In this document: positions 34,115-43,205 of the stretch, piece after piece | How the letters are laid out: every line of letters begins with the position of its first letter | Numbering within the stretch: the stretch's first letter is position 1 | NCBI RefSeq assembly: GCF_910594005.1 | Contig: NC_057848.1 | Coordinates: 51,663,616 to 51,727,615 of the forward strand | Direction: 5' to 3' | Source of the DNA: Cervus elaphus | Lineage: Eukaryota > Chordata > Mammalia > Artiodactyla > Cervidae | Length of the DNA stretch: 64,000 bases | Notes under the pieces: model-generated | Seen by the model: the letters and a program-made list of their open reading frames with translations, nothing else | The model's database searches: none | Told to the model about the DNA's origin: nothing | Position numbers and translations under genes: made by a program

Positions 34115-34235
34115 TGGTCATAAACTCCTGTAAAGACAGAACCTCTTGCTGTGCTTTCTTCCATATCTCCCTTTAGCTCTTACTGTGAAGTCCTCATGTA
34201 GATGGTACTCAGTCAAAGGCTATTCATATCTTGGT
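34115..34235 (+). mobile_element. L2 LINE terminus (probable)
   Basis: 'ataaactcctgtaaagacagaacctcttgctg', then 'tagatggtactcagtcaaaggctattc' resemble the L2 3' end with many changes. Confidence 0.4.
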
Positions 34236-36336
34236 CATTTGTCTTAGAAGACAGGGCAATGAGCTGAATTCTATTGTATCCAGTTAACAATGGGTCTGAC
34301 TGTACTTTCAGAAATGTGATTACATATAATGTATAAAAGATAACAGCTCAGAAAATACCAATCCTTCTGAACTAATGGCATGACCTCCTCTGGAACTGGA
34401 ACGGTGACCCATGTTATGTTCTATAGGAAAATGAGTGAGGCTCCAGGGAGGGAACTAAAATAGCCAGAAAAATATGTCTTTGGGCTAAATTTATACCCAT
34501 TGGAGGTCACAACACAGCATAAGGGCATAATTCAGAAAGGAGCAGGATCATTCAAACCAAGGACAGTTTGCTAGGGGAGAGTTGAACAGCTAGAACAAGG
34601 AAGGATGTCAGGAAGGGAGAAGAAAGGAAGGAAAAAGGAAAACCTGCATTGCTGGTGACCACAGAGTATCAGTTTGGTCCTTTGTCAAATGTGAAATGGT
34701 TTCATTCCAGTCCGTTAAAACTGCCTCTGACATGATAATTCTAAACTCTCTCTCTGCCTAATTCCTTTCTAACACTCTGGGTCATGCCTAGATAAAAAAC
34801 AAAACAAATTACATTCCTTCAGTGAGGAGTAGCCTTCCTTAGAAGAATAATTAAGACCATGTCTCAAAATATTTACCTTTTTTTCTTAGACTGCACTAAA
34901 ACATCATTTTTGTCTTCTCTATTTTGTTAAAACATCAGTTGGGAGAATCCAAGAAAAGGGGTATTCAGAGATGCCTTCTGTAAGAATAAAGCTTTGCCAA
35001 ATTATATTATTTAGGAATAGGGTTAAATGAAATTTGTGCAAAGTTTACCTTTTGGAGAAAAATCAAAGAAAAAGAATACTATCAAGTATTATGCACAAAT
35101 GTAAACTAATTGCTAATAAACTGCTTTAGTAAAAGACTCCCTTGGACAAGCTTTAATTAAGAGATATGACTCATTTGTAATTAGAATATTATTTGTAGGA
35201 AGGCAGGTGTAAAAAAAGGCAATTTGAGAACTGTTTTTCAAAAAGTTTAATTGCTTAAGTAGACTTGGCATGCCTCCTTCAATTTTGTTTTACTGTTTGC
35301 CAAATGATCATGAATTCTAAAATTTAGAGGAGAGGACTTATATATCGTAGCACTAATTTTTATATCTGAAAAGGAACATGGAACCCTAACTGTTCAAGAA
35401 AGTCACAAGCATCTGTGGAACACTAACCTTCACATGGATGGCAACATTTCATACCAGCTCTTACAGGTAGCTTTCCAAGTGTAAGATCCATATACAGGGG
35501 ATAGGCAAATGGCAAATGTTCCAAACTGACAAATGTGTAGATATCCAGATAGATTTCTGTAATTCATCTCCAACCTAGACCAATTCTTTAAACACAGGAA
35601 TTATGGTGAAAGTCTGTATCTTATAAAGCCATTATCAGGGGGCCCTTGTGGGTCTCTTTCTATTACTAAATATATGTGCTTTACCTTAGGTCTTTGTCAC
35701 ATGGTCTTACCTCATTCTATGCCTGATTACTTTTAACTAAATGTCCAAAACATCATGGGTGAAAAATTAAAAACTAACTTGAGATTTTAGATAATTTTAT
35801 CCTCCTTTAGAGACAATTAACACTTGTTTTTAGCAGGCACTAACAGTCTAAGGGCATTAACTACCACAGATTTAATCTGATCAGATGTTGGAGTGACTAC
35901 ATGCTAGCCTTGAGTCCCTACAAGGACTAGCCTATTTCTGGTTTGCCCTTATACCTAGGATATTGTTCTTCAGGGTCACAACCCCAAACTGGAGACTTAA
36001 CCAGAAACCCTCTTCTTTGATGTGCTCTGACATTCAACTGTGGCTCCCCCAGCCTCTGGAGCTGTAATCTCTGCTCAGCTTCTCGGCCTCTCAGTTACAC
36101 TTCTGGAATCAAGAAATATGTTGAAGAAAGATATAGCACCAAATGTTGGATTCCCCTCTTTGGGCTTCTCTCTTCCCTTGGTCTTGGGCCACTAATTCTT
36201 CCTGGCTTGGTGTGATCTCCAGTGTTTAAAGTGGGTATTGTCTACATTTTCAACAGCTTTGTTGTTGTTTGTTTTCAGTTGAAGGGTTGGTCCGAACTAG
36301 CAATAATGACTTGACTTCATTAGGAACAACAGACGC
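34236..36336. other. repeat-poor island, possible conserved non-coding DNA
   Basis: About 2.1 kb without any repeat I recognise. The core 34800-35340 is AT-rich with several TAATTA/TTAATTAA-type homeodomain sites (for example 35150-35160 and 35178-35186). A purine-rich stretch lies at 34600-34640. No coding signal. Confidence 0.45.
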
Positions 36337-36460
36337 TGGGCTAAGGCCCACAATACTTTATGGGCCCACAAAAATGTTTTCGTTTCTTTTAAAAATCAAA
36401 AGAAAAAAATTAACTTTTAGGTTAGATAAAATATTTTAACATGCAATCTTAACATATCCA
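36337..36460. repeat. unnamed dispersed repeat, copy A
   Basis: Shares, in the same order and spacing, 'ggc(c)taaggcc(c/t)acaata', a T-rich then A-rich section, 'aacttttaggt' (36412-36422) and 'ttttaacat' (36434-36442) with 52826-52908. Family not recognised. Confidence 0.55.
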
Positions 36461-36473
36461 TCTTTAGAGCAAT

Positions 36474-36770
36474 GAAATCATAAACTGCTGCTGCTGCTAA
36501 GTCGCATCAGTCGTGTCCAGCTCTGTGCGACCCCATGGACGGCCACCCACCAGGCTCCTCTGTCCCTGGGATTCTCCAGGCAAGAACACTGGAGTGGGTT
36601 GCCATTTCCTTCTCTAATGCATGAAAGTGAAAAGTGAAAGTGAAGTTGCTCAGCTGTGTCCAACTCTTAGCAACCCCATGGACTGCAGCCTACCAGGCTC
36701 TTCCATCCATGGGATTTTCCAGGCAAGAGTACTGGAGTGGGTCGCCAGTGCCTTCTTTGGAAATCATAAA
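36474..36770 (-). mobile_element. Bov-A2 dimeric SINE with 11-bp target duplication
   Basis: Two Bov core units in tandem (about 36485-36620 and 36622-36759), antisense, starting with a (CTG)n run at 36485-36497, the reverse complement of the (AGC)n tail. The exact repeat gaaatcataaa at 36474-36484 and 36760-36770 bounds the insertion. Confidence 0.96.
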
Positions 36771-37004
36771 AAACAATGTTTAATATTTTCTTATGGAGGA
36801 AAAGAATTCATGAAGTCAAAAGTACTTACAGTCCAAAAAAGTCTTAATGGCTGAAAGTCATAGTAGCCATGGCTGAAAGCAAAACTTCTTTAAAGGTATT
36901 TCAAAGGCATTAATACCACTGTATAAAATGACATGTAGATGAGATTGCCAAAGACTTTCTTATCCACCATCTTCTATGAAACTCCTGAGAATCTGGTAAG
37001 GGAG

Positions 37005-37125
37005 GTGAGGTAGGTGTTAGCTGTTCTATTGAGGGAAATGGGACACAGAAAGTTTAAGCGAATTGCTCAAGGTCACACAACAAGTCAGTAATAGAGTCCA
37101 AATTAGAGCCCACATCTGAAACTGA
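37005..37125 (-). mobile_element. MIR SINE fragment
   Basis: 'gaaatgggacacagaaagtttaagcgaattgctcaaggtcacacaacaagtcagtaatagagtcc' is an antisense MIR core. Confidence 0.85.
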
Positions 37126-37254
37126 GGAATGTTCCAGAAATGAAGTATGCAATACAGCCACAGAACCCTTGAATATTTTGAGAATAATATGACATGATAA
37201 CCTTTTATCAAAAAGTTATGAAAACACTTTTTTAGTTTAATAAGCATATTGTTC

Positions 37255-37395
37255 CAAAAGTCAGAAGATCTGAGTTCTAATCCTGGCTCAGCACTAACTT
37301 ATTGTGTGCCCTTGAACAAGTCCTCTTCTCTAAAATGAAGCACTTGGAGAGCTCAATCTGAAATTCTCTACCAGCTCTATTTTATTTATTTATTT
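37255..37395 (+). mobile_element. MIR SINE fragment
   Basis: 'gtcagaagatctgagttctaatcctggctcagcactaactt', 'tgtgcccttgaacaagtcctcttctctaaaatgaagc': sense MIR, in opposite orientation to the neighbour at 37005. Confidence 0.85.
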
Positions 37396-38030
37396 TGATT
37401 CGCCAAGCCAAAACACTCATCCTAGAAATGTTTTAAAGGCTGCTGGAAATGAAAAGATTGTGATTCTTTAAGTCAACATAAATAACCTGCTATATAATAG
37501 CCAAAAGTACCCAGTCTTCTTTGATGCCACAAATTAAAACATATAGGGGAAAAGAGAGCCCCTAACAATGAAAGACCATATCGGATAAATACCATTTCCC
37601 CTCTTATCTGCAGGGTCTCAGAGACAAATCAATATGTGTGGAGCCAGGTCCCTGTCCGCATTTCCACTGCCTTTATTAATATGGCTTTCTTCGATTCCAT
37701 TAATATTGCAAATACCAGCAAACAATTTGTGTTCAAACTTTCCCCACCCTCTTTTACTAACAGATGGCAGTTCAAAAGCAGAGAGCTATGTTTGTTTAAA
37801 TCCTGTGTACTTGAATGTTAGAACAGTCCTCGACAGCAAAGTCACTTTCTAGCCTCATCCCTGGGGTTACTTAGATCACATTTTGACCTCAACAGAACAC
37901 AGAGTAAACAAGTAGAAAGAAAATCAGGGAACCACACTTTAATTGTGGCTGCCTATGGTGAGAGTTACATTCAGTCCCTTTCAGAACTGCACATGGCTTA
38001 TGTTTCGGAGGTAAGGAAACAGCACTCCTC
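37396..38030. other. repeat-poor DNA, possible conserved non-coding sequence
   Basis: No repeat recognised. The part at 37580-37830 contains 'cctttattaatatgg' and 'ccattaatattgcaaatacc', and two overlapping sense frames of 61 and 72 codons with no recognisable domain. Confidence 0.4.
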
Positions 38031-38150
38031 TAGGAGTGAGGCCACCAGGGTTTAGGGCCTACTCTGCCACAGACAGCCGTAGTATAAGTTCAGTAAACCT
38101 CTTCCTTCTCTGCACCTCTGACTTCTGTTTATTACAGAGAGGCAATTGGA
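38031..38150 (+). mobile_element. MIR-like fragment
   Basis: 'ccagggtttagggcctactctgccacagac', 'agtaaacctcttccttctctgcacctctgac' and 'acagagaggcaattggattcatgatttctaagag' follow MIR/MIR3 order loosely. Confidence 0.5.
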
Positions 38151-38931
38151 TTCATGATTTCTAAGAGTCTTTTCATTCTAAATGTGCATGACTCTGTTCT
38201 GGGTGTTGCAATGTAGGGAGGGCTCGCTACAATCTTCATCAGTTCCCAGCCACCAGAACCCCTCAGTCTCCTGTCCCCCTGGCTTTCCTCAGTGCGGCTG
38301 TGAGACACCAGGTCGCTGACAGGACTAACACAGACTGCCCGACATTTTCCAGCTGTGCTGCCCACATGGGCAGCTAAAAGGATTTTAAGAGCATCATCTA
38401 CTGACAAGTCCAGATCTCTCGGGGGATGGAAGTGAGAGTGGAGGAAGGAAAGAAAAACCTCAAGACACAGGGCTTCATTTTAAGCAACATACAAGCCACA
38501 CATTTTCCTTTCACACCATCAAAGCCTCGCTTTGTAAGGAGCAGAATGCTGCTGGGGCGCCTGGTGGTCCCTTTTCTGAGAATACATTTTCTTTGCACAC
38601 TGACGGCCCTTTGTCATCTTTAAAGACTCAGACAGCATGGGCTGTCCACTGCCACGGCAGGGAACTGCGCCAGTTTTGGGAAGGTAGCTGCCCAGAGTAA
38701 TCTGCATAAAGAATCTCAAGTAGGGTCGGCAATTACTAAGGGGGCTGCAGTGGCCAGGCACGCTGCTGTGGGATCACAATGGAAGAGAAGAGGAAAGAGA
38801 TGAAAAGGCGAGAAGGAACAGGGGGAGAAGGAGAAAGAGCAGAAGGGAAGAAGGAAAAATAATATCCTGAAACATGAAAACAAATGTAACTGATTCTCTG
38901 TTAGTAAAAGTAATACCTCTTTCTGTTCACA
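38151..38931. other. repeat-poor DNA
   Basis: About 780 bases with no repeat named. 38530-38770 has balanced composition and motifs such as 'ggcaattactaag'. A purine-rich tract ('ggagaaggagaaagagcag') lies at 38776-38860. Frames of 65-91 codons on both strands overlap and look random. Confidence 0.4.
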
Positions 38932-38967
38932 TTAAGGGAGTTTTTTTTTTTTTTTTTTTTAAGGGAG
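38932..38967 (-). repeat. T-run bracketed by a 9-bp direct repeat
   Basis: An uninterrupted T20 run (38941-38960) has ttaagggag immediately upstream (38932-38940) and again at 38959-38967. This fits either a poly(A)-only retroinsertion or expansion of a T-run between duplicated bases. Confidence 0.75.
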
Positions 38968-39256
38968 TTATTAAATGCAATTTGGGGAACTAGAAAATTT
39001 ATGGTGAGGCATATTAACAGTGCTTAAAATTTAGACAGGAAAATGACTCACTCATTCCTGGCACACAAAACTAGACCATTGCTTATTCACTTTGGGCAAC
39101 TGTCTGTTCTGAGGATTGGTGACAAGGCCTCTGTAGTGCTTCAGCCAACTTGTATGCATTATTGCTAAGTTACTCAAGAGATATATGTGCAATCTGGCAA
39201 GGGGTTGTTTGCGTTTTTGACCAAGCCTCTGTCTGCTTTGGGAATCTTGCTTTTGG
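38968..39256. other. single-copy DNA, nothing recognised
   Basis: About 290 bases between the T-run and a SINE. No repeat or gene signature. Confidence 0.45.
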
Positions 39257-39455
39257 AATCCCCGGTGGCTCAGTGGTAAAGAAGCTGCCTGTCAATGCAG
39301 GAAATGTGGGTTCAATCCCTGAGTCAGGAAGTTCCCCCAGAGAAAGAAAGGGCAAATCACTGCAATATTCTTGCTTGGAGAATCCAATGGACAGAGGATC
39401 CTGAGGGCTAGAGTCCATGGGGTCACAAACAGACATTACTGAGCAAGCAAAGCAC
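39257..39455 (+). mobile_element. Bov-tA SINE, sense
   Basis: 'aatccccggtggctcagtggtaaagaag' (A-box region), 'tgggttcaatccctgag' (B-box region), then the Bov core with an internal 'agagaaagaaagg' expansion and the end 'acagacattactgagcaa'. Confidence 0.92.
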
Positions 39456-39464
39456 CACCATTGT

Positions 39465-39700
39465 CTGCTGTGGATTATGTTGTGTCATGTTAGTCACTCA
39501 GTCTTGTCTCACTCTTTGTGACCCCGTGGACTGTAACCCACCGGGCTCCTCTGCCAATGGGATTCTCCAGGCAAGAATATTAGAGTGGGTTGCCATTTCC
39601 TCCACCAGGGGATCTTCCCAACCCAGGGATTGAACCTGGGTCTCTGCATTGCAGGGAGATTCTTCACCATCTGAGCCACCAGGGAAGCCCCTGCTTTGGA
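39465..39700 (-). mobile_element. Bov-tA SINE, antisense
   Basis: Body about 39475-39690, 'gttagtcactcagtc' to 'gagccaccagggaagcccc'. Flanks 39465-39474 and 39691-39700 match at 9 of 10 bases (ctgctgtgga / ctgctttgga). It faces the sense SINE only about 20 bp away. Confidence 0.92.
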
Positions 39701-39784
39701 TAGGGTGGAGCCAATGACAGGTGGGTAGGTGGGTTCATGTGAGGAAAGCTGAGTTAAGTGGCTCCACACTTCCACATTTTCCAG

Positions 39785-40045
39785 TGCTCCACAAAAATTA
39801 AAAACTTCTGCTCTGTGAAAGACAATATAAAGAGAATAAAGAGGACAAGGCACAGACCAGCAGAAAATATTTTCAAAAGACACATCTGATAAAGGACTGT
39901 TATCCAAAATACACAAAGAACTCTTAAAATTCAACAGTAAGAAAACAAGTCCATTCTATGTGTAACTGAATTACTTTGCTGTACAGCAAAAATTAACAGA
40001 ACATTGTAAGCCAACTAGACTTGAATAAAATTAAAAGAAAACAAT
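39785..40045 (+). mobile_element. L1 LINE 3' end
   Basis: ORF2/3' UTR junction sequence 'cttctgctctgtgaaagacaatataaagag', 'gaaaatattttcaaaagacacatctgataaaggactgttatccaaaat', then the terminus 'gtgtaactgaattactttgctgtacagc' and 'cattgtaagccaactagacttgaataaaatt'. A 141-codon antisense frame crossing this and the preceding SINE is chance. Confidence 0.85.
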
Positions 40046-40160
40046 ATTTTCCAGCACAACACAAATACCCCATATAGCCTGATGTTTCCAGGGAATTCCA
40101 AGCACACTACCTCTATGACATGACCTTTTGCCAAATGGGCAGAAGAGTCTAGTTAAAAGT

Positions 40161-40289
40161 AGGGAATTCCCTGGCAGTCCAGTGGTTAGAACTCTGACCT
40201 TTCACCACAGTGGCCCAGTCACATTTGATCCCTTGTCAGGGAACTATGCTCCTACAAGTGGCGCAATGCAGTCAAAAAACAAAAAAAGT
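40161..40289 (+). mobile_element. CHR-2-type SINE
   Basis: 'agggaattccctggcagtccagtggttagaactc' (A-box region), 'tttgatcccttgtcagggaac' (B-box region) and an A-rich tail. Sense copy. Confidence 0.88.
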
Positions 40290-40295
40290 GCTGAA

Positions 40296-40349
40296 AATAA
40301 TATTACTCTGTAATAGACTTGTAATAATATTACTCAAGTAATAGACTTG
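40296..40349. repeat. 27-bp tandem duplication
   Basis: 40296-40321 and 40323-40349 share 'aataatattactc' and 'taatagacttg' and differ only near the middle. Lies just downstream of the CHR-2 tail. Confidence 0.9.
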
Positions 40350-40469
40350 AGGTGAATCTGGGCTCTACAATAATCTAGCTCTGTAATACTGGACAAATTA
40401 TAGCTGATGATTCATGGCATGCATACCATTCATTCATACCTTGCACCCACCAGATAAACTAATGAATGT

Positions 40470-40628
40470 AAGGTCCTCTGTCCATGGGATTCTCCAGGCA
40501 AGAATACTGGAGTGGGTTGCCATACCCTCCTCCAAGGCATCTTCCCGCCCCAAGGATTGAACCCACATCTCTTATGTCTCCTATATTGGCAGGTGGGTGC
40601 TTTACCATTAGCACCACCTCGAAAACCC
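40470..40628 (-). mobile_element. Bov-tA SINE, antisense, truncated
   Basis: 'gtcctctgtccatgggattctccaggcaagaat' to 'accattagcaccacctcgaaaaccc'. The 3' part of the SINE (left side here) is missing. It belongs to the variant with 'cttatgtctcctatattggcaggtgggtgc'. Confidence 0.9.
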
Positions 40629-41538
40629 AATTAAGGTAAAGCCCCTAGCATAGCGTAGGAGTTCAGGCAATGCTAGGTGTCACATTATTTGTTCTAATGC
40701 TAACAAATAATGACAATTGTTACTGCCATTACTCTGTTATGGCTATCCTGCCACTAGCCTGGTTCAGCTTGTTCCTGTAGCCTACAGTGAAGTCACCCCA
40801 AAGCCTCTGCCTCATCAAGAGGGTACCGCTGTTCCCAGATCCTCTCCCATCCTGCCTCTCCTGTCCTCCTACCCACCTCCTACCCAACAGAAGCTTGAGG
40901 CTTCAGTTCTGACAAACAAGTGGGCCACAAGCCAGAACTCACCAGTGGGGACAAGGAGCTAATGGCCCTACCAGCTGCAGCACCTAACCCTGGGGGAGGA
41001 AAGAAAAACGAGGACACCAAATATATAAATGGCCCCTGTCTTGACTGCTCACGAGAATTATCAATTAAGCCTGGAGGCTGCTTTGTATGCTCATGTCTTC
41101 TCTGTTATGGGAATGATGGCTTCGATGTAACAGATCACCCTTAATCACTCCAGACCATCAATTACCTGAAAGGGAGGGGAGGGAGCATGGCCTGCTGCCA
41201 GGGTGGACCTGTAATTGATGGTCACCTGAACAGCAGGGATCAGGTCTTGCATTCAATATAAGCAATTAAAAAGAAAGTTACACTGGAAATGGGCGGGTAC
41301 TACATTGGCCTGGACTCTCTCTCACATTTCAGAACTTGACCCTAGCCCTGCAACCTGGTAAGGTATTATTTGATATACTCATGGACAAAGCCATACTCAC
41401 TTAGGAGGGCTTGGGCAGCCATTGCTTAGGCCTCAAGTTTAAAGGCTTCTGCCCCCTAGAAAATCTTAAGCCCTGAGGTTTCATCTCAAATCATGTCTCT
41501 GGAAGGAGCTGCTGAGAAATAGGAGATGCCACATCTTA
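40629..41538. other. repeat-free block with a 13-bp inverted repeat; possible regulatory DNA
   Basis: No repeat recognised. gaccatcaattac (41153-41165) and gtaattgatggtc (41211-41223) are perfect inverted repeats; further 'caatta' sites lie near 41061 and 41263. The clustering resembles a homeodomain-bound enhancer but this is inference. The two overlapping frames of 74-81 codons (40717-41144) are unsupported. Confidence 0.4.
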
Positions 41539-41539
41539 A

Positions 41540-41570
<31 letters not shown>

Positions 41571-41582
41571 TGTGTGTGTGTG
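41539..41582. repeat. (TG)n microsatellite attached to a SINE
   Basis: About 21 TG units with single A and C interruptions (41563 and 41582 region), running directly into the antisense SINE. Probably grown from the SINE 3' end. Confidence 0.95.
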
Positions 41583-41785
41583 CGTGTTAGTTGCTCAGTC
41601 ATGTCCAACTCTTTGCAACCCCATGGACTGTAGCCTTCCAGGCTTCTTTGTCTATGGGGATTCTCCAGGCAAGAATACTGGAGGGGGTTGCCATGCCCTC
41701 CTCCAGGGGATTGTCCCGACCCAGGGATCAAACCCAGGTCTCCTGCATTGCAGGCAGATTCTTTACCAACTGAGCCACCAGGGGC
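41583..41785 (-). mobile_element. Bov-tA SINE, antisense
   Basis: 'gtgttagttgctcagtcatgtccaactc' to 'aactgagccaccaggggctt'. Full length. The 92-codon sense frame through it is repeat-derived. Confidence 0.95.
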
Positions 41786-42354
41786 TTATATACATTGTAA
41801 ATGCCCCCTCCCTAAGCTAGCATGCTAGGCTGCCAAATAGACCCTTATCTGTCACAGTCACCTGAACCAGGGCATCAAAGGCTCAGAATGAGAACCCCAC
41901 AGGAAGCAATGTACTCTTACATTCCAATCCCTTGCCTGGCTAATATAATGTCCCATGAAATGTTATCCCTTTAGAGCTCTTGGTGAACTGAACCAATGTG
42001 CCACCCCTTCCTTATCTCATCTTTTCTCTTCTGTCACTGCACCCTCTTCTGCCCTTGGTGCTCAGCTCAGTCTTTTACCACTTCATTATACACCCATGTA
42101 TGGCAATAGATAGAACAAGTCTGGGCCCAGGCAGCAGTAGCAAGCAAAGAGCACATTGACCCTCTCTGAATTCTAGCATCTGTCACAAAGAGGGGATGTT
42201 TTTCCTCCTGGGGCTATGAGCTGCTGAAGGGCTGGAAGCATGACTTTAAAAAGCCTCTACAAAAGGTTATCTTGAGCATTAGCAGTCAATCAAAAGTTTC
42301 CCCTAAGGTCTTCATGGTGTCTAGCATGGGTTAAGTGGTCTGAAATCACTGTGT
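41786..42354. other. single-copy DNA, nothing recognised
   Basis: About 570 bases with no repeat or gene signature that I can support. Confidence 0.45.
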
Positions 42355-42450
42355 ATGTCATCATCACCCTTGTCCCTCTTCATAGTGCTTCATAGTCCCA
42401 GCACCTAGCACAGTGCCTGGCATTTGGAAGGCACTAAATATGTACTTATA
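42355..42450 (+). mobile_element. L2/MIR-type terminus
   Basis: 'catagtcccagcacctagcacagtgcctggcatttggaaggcactaaatatgt' matches the shared 3' end of L2. Confidence 0.75.
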
Positions 42451-43110
42451 GGTCCAGAGTCATCTATCTAAAACCTTTGGGCCCATGAGTACTTCCAAAT
42501 TTTATATACTTTTCCAATTTGAGGAAGATAAGAGGGGGGACATGCTGTAAAGTGTACCCCAGCAAGATAAGGAACAGCATACCACAAACAGCATACCACA
42601 AATCTATCTGTAGTCAAACAAAGAAAGAATCCCCCAACCTGGATTAATCAAGATGATAAAAGCCTGTGAATATCAGATCAGAAGAGATTTTGTTTTCCAG
42701 TGAGTTTGCATTCCAAATTTGCCGAAACACAACTTAATTTTCAGACATCCAACTTTGGAATAACAGATGGGAGTTTATGGATCTGCATGAAATAATGAGG
42801 GGAGGAAAAGTCTTTAGCCTCAGCACCCCATTCCGGGTAGGGAGACGTTACTCACTATCCTCCTCTAAGTCCTCAGGCGAGTTTGCCTTCCGTGTCTTAT
42901 AACATGGGCAGACCCTGTACAATACAACCGAACTTCTAAGGAAGCCAGTTCCCTCCCCCATCCTGTTCTCTTAGCTTCCAACATTGCATAAGCAAAGGAA
43001 AGAGGGGCATATGTAGAGCTAGTAATTCTGTCACTCACAGGGCTGCAGCCTCAAGCAAAGCCTTTACCTCGCTTAGTTGCAATCTCTTCTTCTGTAAAAC
43101 AAGGAAAGGG
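42451..43110. other. single-copy DNA with a 14-bp tandem duplication
   Basis: A perfect direct duplication of aacagcataccaca lies at 42573-42586 and 42587-42600. Otherwise no repeat or gene signature. Confidence 0.5.
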
Positions 43111-43114
43111 TAAA

Positions 43115-43205
43115 TTGAGGCAGTAAATGCTAATATTACTGAGAACCTTCCAGAGTATGATTATCACCTGTATTTTACAGATGAGGTAACTGAGGCTGAG
43201 TTAGG
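43115..43205 (-). mobile_element. MIR SINE fragment
   Basis: 'atcacctgtattttacagatgaggtaactgaggctgag' is an antisense MIR core. Confidence 0.8.

Noticed and set aside
39509..39934. 141-codon antisense frame
   Set aside because: Crosses a SINE and an L1 tail, so it is a chance composite of repeats.
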